Assembly: GCA_016748015.1 (NCBI GenBank)
Contig: JAAOMT010000523.1
Coordinates: forward strand, 1,066,423-1,130,422
Direction: 5' to 3'
Source: Geosiphon pyriformis
Taxonomy: Eukaryota; Glomeromycota; Glomeromycetes; Archaeosporales; Geosiphonaceae
Length of the DNA stretch: 64,000 nt
Below the pieces are notes generated by a model. That model was not told the origin of the DNA. It saw only the letters and a list, made by a program, of their open reading frames with translations, and did no database searches. This document shows, piece after piece, positions 34,700-43,900 of this stretch. The translations under genes were made by a program, and so were the position numbers. How positions within the stretch are numbered: position 1 is the first letter of the stretch; each line of letters opens with the position of its first letter.

Positions 34700-35407
34700 A
34701 TGATTATTCCCCGAAATATTCAACAAATATCCCAAAAATTAATGTTAGCTTTGAAAACACTTCCTGGTTTGTCTATAACGATTAATAAAAGTCAAATTAA
34801 TTACATTTAGAAAGAAACCACAGCCCCAATAGTAAATAATTCTCAAAACTATCACTCTTATAAAAGAAAAACAAGAGGTCACTCTGAAAATAGGTTACCA
34901 GAACTCTTAAAGCAAGCACTAAAAGAAAACCTCTTAATTGCCCCTATTGACATTTCACCAAATGCCACAATGCAACAAAAACTTTTACTATTTCTCAATG
35001 AACAGAACAATGAACATACCCTTATATATAGATATTTTCATATTGGAAAAACACTTTATGGACGAAAACTAGAACTTGAAGCAACCAATATCACTCCTAA
35101 GAATATATAAAAACAAATTCACAATGAATTCAAGACAGCAGCTGGACCAATAAATACTCATTATAAACTTAGAGCAGCATTTAGACTCTATGATTTATTC
35201 AACACTTGTGAAAACGTCCTACAAAATCCAATACTCCATCCAATGAAGATTCAATACATTGGAAAGCTCACAGAACTGAAATTTCAACAATTTTCAGACC
35301 AAATTACTTCAATTATCTTGAACTATTATCTTAACATCACAGATAGTGCTTGGATTTTGATGGAGCTCAGTCTTAAGGAGAAGATTATGTTACCAGTAGA
35401 ATTTTAG
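34700..35407 (+). pseudogene. ORF3 of element D (post-integrase, unknown function)
   Basis: ATG at 34700, 235 codons to TAG at 35405-35407, with only two internal stops (TAG near 34808 and TAA near 35108). N-terminus MIIPRNIQQISQKLMLALKT; basic middle; HYKLRAAFRLYDLFNTCENV; IQYIGKLTELKFQQFSDQIT; C-terminus LMELSLKEKIMLPVEF. The last codons lie in the polypurine tract and the first 20 bases of the 3' LTR. Conservation with C is high along the whole length, which argues that the protein was under selection. No env features, no known motif. Confidence 0.7.
35364..35387 (+). promoter_or_regulatory. Polypurine tract of element D
   Basis: GAGCTCAGTCTTAAGGAGAA and then GATTA, immediately before the LTR. 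Confidence 0.65.
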
Positions 35408-36359
35408 CTATTAATTAGCATGAAATTACCCTTATAATTCCTATTATTAATTAGCATATATCATTATCATTTCGATTATCCCTTATTATTTAATCAAATT
35501 ATCAAATATCATTACTCAATCAATAATCCGATTTGTACTCTAGAAATTAAAATGATCAAATTACACAATACCCTGAACCATTTAACATAGTCAAAATTCG
35601 TCGAAATTAATGAAAATTTGCTGAAATAATCAATAGTTCAATGAAATAACTTGTAAATTTGCCGAAATGTATCTTTAGTTCACCCAAATTTTAGCAAAAA
35701 GAAAAGTGCAAGTTTAAAGACTAGTACTATAACAAGTTGTATAAAAGAAGAGCTTCTCTCTTCAAGAAAATGTATCTTCTCATAGTATTTTAACATAGTA
35801 TCTTACTTTAGATATCTTAATTGAAACAAATCACCTTTTATACATTCAAATAAAAATTAAATATTCAAAAAACAAATCCTTAAAATTATTGCACTTGAAA
35901 TTCCTTCAACACAACTAACGTTTTGAAATTGATTAGCTACCAATTTCAATAATCTGTTAGTGACTCCAGGCTTGGATAGAAAACGTTTCCCTTGATAAAA
36001 TTCTATTTCTTTTACATTTCTTTTATTTTTCTTTTCTTTTCTTATCATAATCATTAGGGTAGCCTACAGACGAGATTCCTGAAGAAGAGTTGATTTTCAC
36101 AGCAAAGTAACTACACATTTTAGTGAGCTTCCAGATGAGCAATTCTTGGAAAAAAGTTGACGTTTACTACAACATAACTACATAAAGTAACTGGCAAGGA
36201 ATTGGCCATTCCACTTATAAGCCCAGCAGTTCAAATTATAGGAGATAATTTGAAGATAAATTCAGTTATTGGAGGTCCAACTACTTCCTAGAAACGTAAA
36301 TTCACAGCAAATCAACATTAACAAAATTCAAGAAAAGAGACCAAAAACCTCCAGTAACA
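35388..36359 (+). repeat. 3' LTR of element D
   Basis: 972 bp, TGTTACCAGTAGAATTTTAG to CCTCCAGTAACA. TATAAAAG at 35740-35747, TTCGCC-type tract at 35590-35695. It is the intact reference for the split LTR at 16785-17560 plus the right end of 26463-27445. Confidence 0.87.
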
Positions 36360-36363
36360 ATAG
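36360..36363. other. Target-site duplication of element D, right copy
   Basis: ATAG, identical to 16781-16784. Confidence 0.85.
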
Positions 36364-37396
36364 CTTTGGTGACGTCGTTGATCCATGTTTGGGTGTCATC
36401 CTCTTCACCAGAAAATTTTTCTAGCTTTGCAATTGGTGCATATGCCATTTGTTGTTGTTGTTGTGGCTGTTGAAATGGCTGTTGAAGTTGTTGAGATGGT
36501 TGAATCAGTTCAATAATTGGTTTTCTGGGTGGCTGGTTAATAATGATTACTGGAAGTAAGTTTTCTTGATTAATTACTTTGGGGTTTAGATTATTCAAAG
36601 TCTGCTGAGTTTAAATATCTGGAGTTTCAACTTCTGAATTTTCTGTGATCGGATTTTGGTAATTAAATTCTTAATCCTCTTCTTTCTTTTCTTCTAATGC
36701 CATTATTTTCCAGGAACTTGTGTTTCCGAAATCTGGTTGAGGTGGTGGTAATTGGAGTTCTGATGGCATTGGGGATCATTATTTAAATCTCTCAAAGTAA
36801 TCACTGTAAGTTCCTAGTAATTCTGCTTTTTTTTGTTTACTTTAAAATGAGAGTCAGCCAAATGTTGATGTCACATATGATATGGATGCACCTATTGATA
36901 AGATGTTAATAGTGCTTTCTGGTGTGTAATGATATGATGAATTAATTGGTAATTTAACTCTGGTTTTCTTCCAAGTAGGTAATTGTATTTGTTTTAGTGT
37001 TACTGTTGGTGTTTGCAATCTTCTTTTGTCTTTGTCTACATAAGTGATAGGAAATTGTTGTTGTGTGTATCTTTCAATGGTTTGATTGATTTCACTAATG
37101 ATTGGTGCAAAACTGTAGTTTCTTGGTAAGCTGGTATGTTGAAATAATTCTGTATAGAAATTTTCCCTTGTGGATTTAATTTTAACTGTTCCTCCTAAGC
37201 AGTCTGTGATTTTATTATTGATGTAAAAGTTGAAGGCTGATTCTGCTGAGAAATGATTATTGTTTAATCCTAATTGTTGGCTGTACTGTTAAAACAAGAA
37301 TTTGGAAAATTCTAAGTGGTTTGCTCCTATAATTTCTAATTCTGCCACTTTTGGATGATTGTTGTTGGTGCTGTTCTCTGTAGAATTATACCTCAT
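36364..37396 (-). pseudogene. Gag, N-terminal part of element E
   Basis: A start ATG at 37396 lies directly behind the primer-binding site (MRYNSTENSTNNN). The N-terminal domain includes HLEFSKFLF and SAESAFNFYINNKI, then QHTSLPRNYSFAPIISEINQ. The C-terminal part at 36302-36598 has PQQQQQMAYAPIAKLEKFSG and DDTQTWINDVTKAI, which is cut by D. It continues at 16784. There are four or more stops (for example 37292 TAA). The Gln-rich stretch is coded by CAA/CAG repeats at about 36445-36500. Confidence 0.75.
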
Positions 37397-37407
37397 AGGG
37401 AGCACCA
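37396..37407 (-). promoter_or_regulatory. Primer-binding site of element E
   Basis: Minus strand TGGTGCTCCCTA, two bases after the LTR end. It would pair with a tRNA ending GGGAGCACCA. It overlaps the first base of the gag ATG. Confidence 0.7.
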
Positions 37408-37409
37408 AA

Positions 37410-38202
37410 TGTTACAGGTGATTATTTGGGGTCTCAAATTAAATAACAAACCCATAACTTGGTGCTTGATTAATACAATGATGTTGGTGGTTTCTAAAGG
37501 TGGTTTTTCTGAAGGTTATGTTGTGGAGTCCTTTGAATAATGAACAGAGATTTAATTGATTGTTTTATCTATAGCTTCCCAAAACTGCAGTTTTGTCAAA
37601 TTTTTTTCTCAACATGGTGGCTGGTAATCCTCCTGGTAAGCTATCCTCAAATCTATAAGTGTTCTATCTTTGTTTTACAGGTCTTTTACCAGTCTCTATG
37701 ATGTTTGTATTCCAGTGCTTAATTCTTAATCAATTTAGTAAAACCAAAGAAATAACAAAAAGAAATAAAAGAAAATAAAAGAAGATAATGAAATGAGTAA
37801 AAGCAATTGCAAGTTAGTATCTTGTCAATAGCCATGATCAAGAGCTATTGTTCCAGTGTGGTTAAGTATCAATTACTATCAACATTTTATGTTGATAGTG
37901 AAGAATGAATTTGAAATAGAGAATAATTATTTATTGATATTTGTGAGTTAAAAGATTGCTTAAATAAAATCTAAACTAAGAGGTTTCTAACTAAAGGATT
38001 CTGTCTTTTTTTCTTTTAGCACTACTGCTATATATACATAATTGAGATTTCTCAATTCCTCAATTTTTTACACCAGAAATTCTGAAATTTCTGGAATTCT
38101 GCAATTCCTTTTGAGAGAAATTCTGAAATTCCACATTTACTACAACTACTTCTAATTGGCTAATTTATACACTAATATACTTTCTATGTTCTATGAGTAA
38201 CA
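37410..38202 (-). repeat. 5' LTR of element E
   Basis: 793 bp, TGTTACAG to GAGTAACA. It has lost the middle units of the GGAATCC array relative to its partner at 8670-9525. A TATATATACAT stretch is near 38030. Confidence 0.88.
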
Positions 38203-39480
38203 ACATCAAACTTCTGACTCAAGTATTTTTTCTATTTCAAGACTGCCCAATAGATTGCTAAGTGTTTTAGCACTGGAGTTCCATAGTTCTTTTCAGCTGG
38301 ACTTAAGCTTCTGCTGGCATAAGCTACTGGGTGTTCTCGTCCATCCAGTCTTTTCTGCAATAGTACAGCTCTTAATACTTGACCAGATGCATTAATAGTA
38401 ATGATGAATGGTTTGCTGTAATCTGGATAAATTAATATTGGGGCTTGAATAAATTTTCTTCTTAGTGTGTCAAAAGCTTTTTGTTAAATTTCAGTCCATT
38501 TGTATTTAGTGTTTTTTGTTTGAAGTTTGTGTAATAGTTAAGTTATTTTGGAAAAGTCTTTGATAAAACAGTAATAGTATTCAGCAAATTCCAAGAATGC
38601 TCTTAATTTTGTGAGATTCTTTAGTACTAGAAAGTTCTTAACAATTTCAATCTTATCTGGATTTGTTTTGATACTGTTTTTGTTCACATCATGTTCCAGA
38701 AACTTGAGTTCAGTTTTTTCAAAGAAACACTTGGTTGCATTTAGTTTTAATTCAACTTTTCTTAGTCTTTCAAATACTTGTTAAAGATGGTACAAATGAT
38801 CATCAAATGTTTTGAAAAACACATTGGTGTTGTCCAAATATATGACTACTTATTTCTATTGCAGTTCAGTATAGACAATTTTCATAAGCCATTAAAATGT
38901 GACTGGAGTATTTATTAAGCTGAATGGCATAAACTTAAATTCAAAATTTCTTTCTTGAGTTGTAAATGCCATTTTCTCCTTATCTTCTGGTTTCATGACT
39001 ATTTGCCAGTAACCACTGTCTAAGTCTAATGTTGAAAACCATTTTTTTCCTGCAAAAGCATCGAATAGTTTTTAGATTTTTAGAATTAAGTAGTTATCTC
39101 CTTTTGTTATTTCATTCAGTTTCCAGTAATCCACACAAAAATGGATTTTTCTATTCTTTTTACAGACTAGTACCACTGGTAATGACCATGGGCTCATTAA
39201 TGACTGAATTAGCCCATTGTTAAGCATCCAATTAATTTCTTGATGAATAATCTTATGGCTGGCTGGTGGTACTCTGTATGCTTTTTGCTTAATTGGCATT
39301 GTATCTCCAGTCTTGATCTGATGCTGGATTATGTTAGTTTTGCCAAATTTATTTTTACTGGCAAAGATGTTGTTGAAATTGTTGAGTAACATCTTGAGCT
39401 GCATATGTTGTAGTGAGTCTAGATTTTTTAAGTTTATTTGTTCCAATTATTCTGGTTGGAGCAAATAACATTCTTCTCAT
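38203..39480 (-). pseudogene. RT and RNase H N-terminal part of element F
   Basis: 39072-39446 is open (NLKNLDSLQHMQLKMLLNNF; PVVLVCKKNRKIHFCVDY). RT continues with SGYWQIVMKPEDK, FGLINTPVTF and VIYLDNTNVFFK (YLDN, coded GAC AAC). RNase H at 38215-38430 shows TINASGQ (Asp to Asn) and VLKHLAIYW (Glu to Lys). The region is cut at 38203 by E; the rest is at 8470-8669. ACAT at 38203-38206 is the right copy of the E target duplication. Confidence 0.82.
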
Positions 39481-39850
39481 TCATATATTGTTTGTGATGT
39501 GATATCCACATATTCACACAGTTGTGGAAAATCTGCAATAGTGTTTGGTAGCTGGTCCTCAATTTCAGTGATTAAATACCCAATAATAGTTTTTTCTGGT
39601 ATTTTGATGATGTTTCCTATATTATTGTAAATGGGAATTTTGATTTAACTATGGTTTTTTTCTGATATGTGTAGATTAACTAATTCAATCTTTTCTGATT
39701 CACAAAGTGTGGCTTCTGCTTCAAAAATCTGAATCTGGTCCTTTACTTTTTTTTCTATGATTAACATGTACTGGTCATATGATGGAATAGAAATTGATTG
39801 ATGAGTGGAGATAATTTCTCTCTTGTTAATAACTTCTTCTTTTGCTATAT
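39481..39850 (-). pseudogene. Post-dUTPase linker of element F
   Basis: Homologous to 13075-13480 in E. 39645-39932 is open and includes IIEKKVKDQIQIFEAEATLC. The rest, towards 39481, is interrupted by stops. No catalytic motif. Confidence 0.5.
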
Positions 39851-40263
39851 TAACTGGTACATTTATTCTACCTGTGGATTCAAAACCCTGTATTCCTCTA
39901 GCTATAATTTCTAATTTTTTCCTGTTTCCCATTAATATTAATTGAGCTATTTTAACCAGAGACAGGAATATTGCTTGTGTTATCTTTTTATTTGGCTCTA
40001 TAATATAGATCTTTTCTGAATCATTTTATAGCATTGCAATAATATTTCCCACATATTCTGCATCAATTATTTCTTCTCTGATGTTGATTTCTTTTTTTGC
40101 TAAACTACTCCTGGATGCTAGTTGAACTATTGTTGTTGCTGAAATTTTTAGTGCTACTTTGAAATCAATGCAAATGTATGAATGTGGTTCCAATTTAATG
40201 GCATCTTTTCCTGGATATCTCAAATCAAATCCTGCATCAGTATTATGTGTGTGTTCTGGCATG
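39851..40263 (-). pseudogene. dUTPase domain of element F
   Basis: The minus-strand open piece 40026-40262 has TDAGFDLRYPGKD (motif 1 intact), LASRSSLAKK (motif 2) and EIIDAEYVGNI (motif 3). KKITQAIFLSLVK (motif 4) and GIQGFESTGR (motif 5, one Gly to Glu) follow after a TAG near 40026. It is cut off from its Cys-rich domain by H at 40268. Confidence 0.82.
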
Positions 40264-40267
40264 ATAC
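40264..40267. other. Target-site duplication of element H, left copy
   Basis: ATAC before the LTR start at 40268. The right copy at 47749-47752 is ATAT (one transition). E has the empty site ATAATACCTTCATTG at about 13870. Confidence 0.7.
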
Positions 40268-40942
40268 TGTTATGGTTGAAACTTATACTTTTTATTAATT
40301 ATCACATGTATTAGCCACTGATGTCACATAAATTAGCCACTCTATTTTTAGAAAGTGATTATTGATCTGATCAATGATCTGACTGTTAACCTGATTATTG
40401 ACCTGATTATTGACCACTTTTGACAGCTATATAAGTGATGAATCTATTAGCTGTAAAAAAGCATGCAAGAATCAAAGAAATAAAGAAATAAAATAACAAC
40501 TTTCATCTTAATCCTTCTCTTATCACTAATTTCTCTTTCCCTATCTTTAAGTATCTGAACATCTTAAAGAAAAAAGACTACTTGTTGGCTTTTACCTACC
40601 CTTTTCCTGAAACGTGTAATTGCATTTGAAGATTATTAAATAAAACATGACTAAAAAGCATATTTGATACTTGATATTGAATTTTAAGAGTGCCAACATA
40701 AGACATAGAATTATACCAAGTGTGATCTTTTGTTAACAGTACAGACTATCTCTCTACCTTTAAATTCCCTGGTTATCTTTGAAAAGTATAGCAACTGAGA
40801 TATTTTATGAGACTAATCTCTTATATTGAATCCATACTCATTCAATTTGCTTTTTGAAGTTGAATTCTCTTTGATTATTTTTATCATCCTACAATTCTGT
40901 TCCCCCTTGCTATCTGTTAGCTTGTTACTCCAACCCATAACA
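40268..40942 (+). repeat. 5' LTR of element H
   Basis: TGTTATGGTTGAAACTTATA to CAACCCATAACA. A TATATAA box is at about 40431-40437 after repeated short GACCTGATTATT units (40375-40425). AATAAA strings follow at 40483-40495. Confidence 0.87.
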
Positions 40943-40948
40943 TAAAAG

Positions 40949-40960
40949 TGGTACTCTCTG
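40949..40960 (+). promoter_or_regulatory. Primer-binding site of element H
   Basis: TGGTACTCTCTG, six bases after the LTR end. J has TGGTGCTCCCTG at the same place, so this is a decayed copy of the same primer site as in family 1. Confidence 0.6.
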
Positions 40961-40994
40961 TGAGATTGTCAAAATCCACTTTGTTTCCTATTGT

Positions 40995-42566
40995 ATGGGT
41001 AATTATTTATATCTGCCATAACAATCAAAAGAACACTTTGAAGCACACAACAAAAATGATCTAGACTTTATTGAACTTAATCTTTTGCCCTCCTGCTTGA
41101 TTTGCTTCCCCATTGAAGAACAATCCAGCAGACAATTCTAAAACTTTTGGAACTGGTTCCTAAATGAGCATTCAGCTGAAACCTACACAGCTTATACAAC
41201 CTATTACTTTGATCAAGCTTATCTTGAAAACAACTGTAAAGAAAAAAACAACAGCATTAATCAACTTTTATACTCAACAACCTTTGAACAACAGCCTCCT
41301 GATTTTGAATATCTGAATCATCAAATCCACATTTGGATTGCTGCCTATCAATCAACTGAAACTTTTCTTGAAACAGAAAAAGAAAGCTATCAAACTGCTC
41401 CTGTTTTTGATCTCTTTTCAAGTGAATCAGAACACTCCACACAAACAGTTATACCTGAACCAATGGCTCAAGACCCTCTGCAACAAAACATTCTGATCAC
41501 CCTTCAAGGCATACAGACTGCTTTAGGGCGAAAAAACAATATCTTATTACTGTTATTTAGAGGTAATGCCCAAGATCCAATCAAATGGCTGGATGATTTT
41601 GAAAGAGCTATTACAACCAACCAGTATAATGAAAAATACAAGTTCCAAATTGTTGGTGGCTATCTCCAAAACTATTTTGCTACTTGGTTCTTACAAGAAA
41701 CTAATACTAATGCTTAACAAAGAATCATTAGATGGGCACCAGCAAATGCTGAAAAAGACAACACCTTTTTCACTATCCAGTTTGAAATGAAATTTAGAAC
41801 TCCCATCTTAATCTCAAAATGGCGTATGAAATTAAAAAAAAGAACTCAAGGCCCTGGTGAAGTTGTGACAGAATATGCCAAAGCAATAAAAAAACTCATT
41901 AAACAGGTAGACTCTGGAAGAAATTGGACAAAAAAACAGAAAATACATTCCTTCACAAAAAAACTAAAAACTAATCTATTATATGCTCTTTGGCCTCTCT
42001 TGACTTTAAAAAACAACCCAACAATGGACATGACCATTGAACTTGCCCAACGAATTGAAGACAACCAAAGAATGCACTTGGGATCCACACTTCTAGTTTT
42101 TGCTCCTGCTCTTATTATGGCTCCTGTTCTTATTATGGCTTCTGCTTCACAAATGGCTGCTATCTCTTTTGCTGCCCAAACTCAAGATCCAAATAAACAT
42201 TTAATAGATAGACTTACAACAAATTTTGCCTGGCTATTAAAACCTTTGGCCCAAGCAGTAAAAGAGAATCAACAATTCCAAAGACTCAGATTTGAACTCC
42301 ATTTCAATTAGCCCCAGCAACCACCATATCAAAGACAACAAAATCGTGGCCCACCTGTGTGTTATCACTGTGGACTAACTGAACACTTCTCAAGAGACTG
42401 CAACAATTCTCCATTGCCCCTTCCAGCTCCTAGAAACAATAACAATCAAAACAACAGAACCACCAACAATAATGTTCCCAACCAAAGACTTAATCATGCC
42501 AACTTCAATTTTTTTGGAGAGGATCCCCTAGTTGAAGCCACTGTTTATCAGCCTTTAAACTGGTAG
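40995..42566 (+). pseudogene. Gag of element H
   Basis: ATG at 40995 (MGNYLYLP). The N-terminal region has FWNWFLNEHSAETYTAYTTY. A Retrotrans_gag-like capsid at 41460-42000 has IKWLDDFERAITTNQYNEKY and KFQIVGGYLQNYFATWF. The CCHC knuckle CYHCGLTEHFSRDC is at about 42357-42400, and the frame ends NW-TAG at 42564. In-frame stops: 41019, 41139, 41715 (TAA) and 42309 (TAG); the last two are shared with J. All pieces are in one frame. Confidence 0.8.
42554..42560 (+). promoter_or_regulatory. -1 ribosomal frameshift heptamer of element H
   Basis: TTTAAAC read in the gag frame as T TTA AAC, four codons after a YQP triplet and directly before TGG TAG. Slipping by -1 gives CTG GTA GAT and enters the open pol frame that continues to 43015. 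The identical site is in J. I see no convincing downstream stem-loop by eye. Confidence 0.8.
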
Positions 42567-43377
42567 ATGTATCTCCAAAGGGTGAGAGTGCAAACCAACT
42601 AGAAGAAAATCTCTTTTCTGCTTTTAACCTAACTGATGATAATTATGATATGAATGAACTAGCAATCAACACCTCCAAATCAACCAGAAAAAAGAAAAAA
42701 GCCAAGATTGATTTTGTTTTGGACCCAAACAAAGCATCCAAATCATCTGTTGATAATAATGAGCCACCAAAGGCTAAGGTTTTTAAAAATCCTCCAAAGT
42801 TGGAATCTCCAGAAATTGTACAAAAATCTGGACCCTATTCTGTTGTTAAAGATCTCATGGAAATCCCAGCACACATTACATTTGGCCAACTAATGACCCA
42901 TCCACAATTCAGAAAAAATCTTTGTAAATCATTGATATCCAAAAAAAAGACACCAAAGACTAACAACGCCTATGTCAAGCTGGATTTGCTAACAACAGCA
43001 ATGTTACCTCTCTGATTTGCAAAGCCCAAGTGACTGGCTACTTTATCAATTTAATTCTAGACAGTGGATTATCTGTCAGTGTAATTGCCAAACACTTTCT
43101 AGAAGCCATTGGAAGAAAGATTGATGAACCTTCTATCCAGCCTATGACCAATGTACATGGTGACAAGAAGAAAGACCTGGGCATAGCCAAAGCTATTCCT
43201 GTTTACATTAATGGTATCAGTATTGAAACTAATATGGAAGTATCTAAAACAAAAGAGTACACCATAATTGTTGGCAATAAGTGGCTTAAGAAAGCTAAAG
43301 CACTACTTGACTATGAGCTTTGTGAACTAACCATCAGATGTGGTAAGAAACTCATTGTGGTTAAATGCTGTTATTGA
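42561..43377 (+). pseudogene. Protease region of element H
   Basis: In the -1 frame, open from the slip site: a basic linker (TRKKKKAKIDFVLDPNK), then NPPKLESPEI. After a frameshift near 43015 the protease follows at 43030-43377 with NLILDSGLSVSVIAKHFLEA (DSG loop intact) and YTIIVGNKWLKKAKALLDYE. TGA at 43375 ends it, and the same TGA is present in J at 60271. Confidence 0.78.
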
Positions 43378-43900
43378 ACAACTCCTCCAGTAATCAAACA
43401 GAACCAAAAAAAAAACAATCAAATAAATCAGATAATAATGAGAGTGATGATGAAGATCAAGAAGAACAAGAAGAAACTGCTGAACTTGCCTACACCATTT
43501 TCACCAGCAATGGCAAGCCACTGAATAATGTTAAAGCTGACAAAGAAGGAATCATGGTAAATGGCAAGCTGACCTGCTGGCCTTACTATGATATCCTCAG
43601 AAGAACCTTTGACAGAAAACCTAGCAAGAAAGCCAAATACAGTTATTGGTGACATGGCCCTTGTGCACAATACTAATGCAATAAACTTTTGTATTTACCA
43701 AGTGATGAATGCAAATCATGTCTGATCTATTACAAAGATTGGGAACCAATTAGCTTGATACCTAGAGAAGAACTTAAAAAAGTACAAAAGTCCTTTGAAA
43801 ATGAACCACCTGAAATCCAATCACTAGTTGTAAAACAAAGAGAACTTTTCTCTAAAAAAAAAAAATAGACATTAAGAATTTGCTGGTTAGAAATAGCCCA
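43378..43900 (+). pseudogene. Acidic linker between protease and RT in element H
   Basis: It has Asp/Glu-rich DDEDQEEQEETAELAYTIFT and then WPYYDILRRTFDRKPSKKAK, followed by a Cys-containing stretch around 43690-43740. It is conserved in J (59800-60270). Family 1 has the dUTPase in this part of pol, and nothing like a dUTPase motif is present here. Confidence 0.6.

Larger units (their letters stand above)
16785..36359 (+). mobile_element. Element D: family 1b retrotransposon inside E gag, interrupted by C
   Basis: The 5' LTR is split: 16785-17560 plus a remnant now fused into 27250-27445. The internal region is 27446-35387 and the 3' LTR 35388-36359. It is flanked by ATAG. It is the best-preserved element of the window: RT keeps YLDD, integrase keeps D, D and E, and ORF3 has only two stops. 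Protease has NSG for DSG, and the dUTPase has an indel. The coding region is nearly one long gag-pol frame, then ORF3. Confidence 0.85.
8670..38202 (-). mobile_element. Element E: family 1a retrotransposon inside F, interrupted by D
   Basis: The 5' LTR is at 37410-38202 and the 3' LTR at 8670-9525. The coding order on the minus strand is gag (37396 to 36364, then 16784 to about 15900), protease, Cys-rich domain, dUTPase, RT-RNase H, integrase and ORF3. Element D (16785-36359) sits in gag. The insertion is flanked by ACAT and lies in the RNase H of F. Catalytic sites are damaged in every enzyme: protease NSE instead of DSG, RT YLDN, integrase VKKFN instead of VERFN. Confidence 0.88.

Noticed and set aside
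37378-37560. Plus-strand ORF at 37355-37540
   Set aside because: It straddles the LTR end and the gag start of E in antisense and matches no protein feature.
40375-40430. Repeated GACCTGATTATT units as a regulatory operator
   Set aside because: A few imperfect copies just upstream of TATATAA in the family 2 LTR, variable between copies. They may be U3 elements but are too weak to claim separately.
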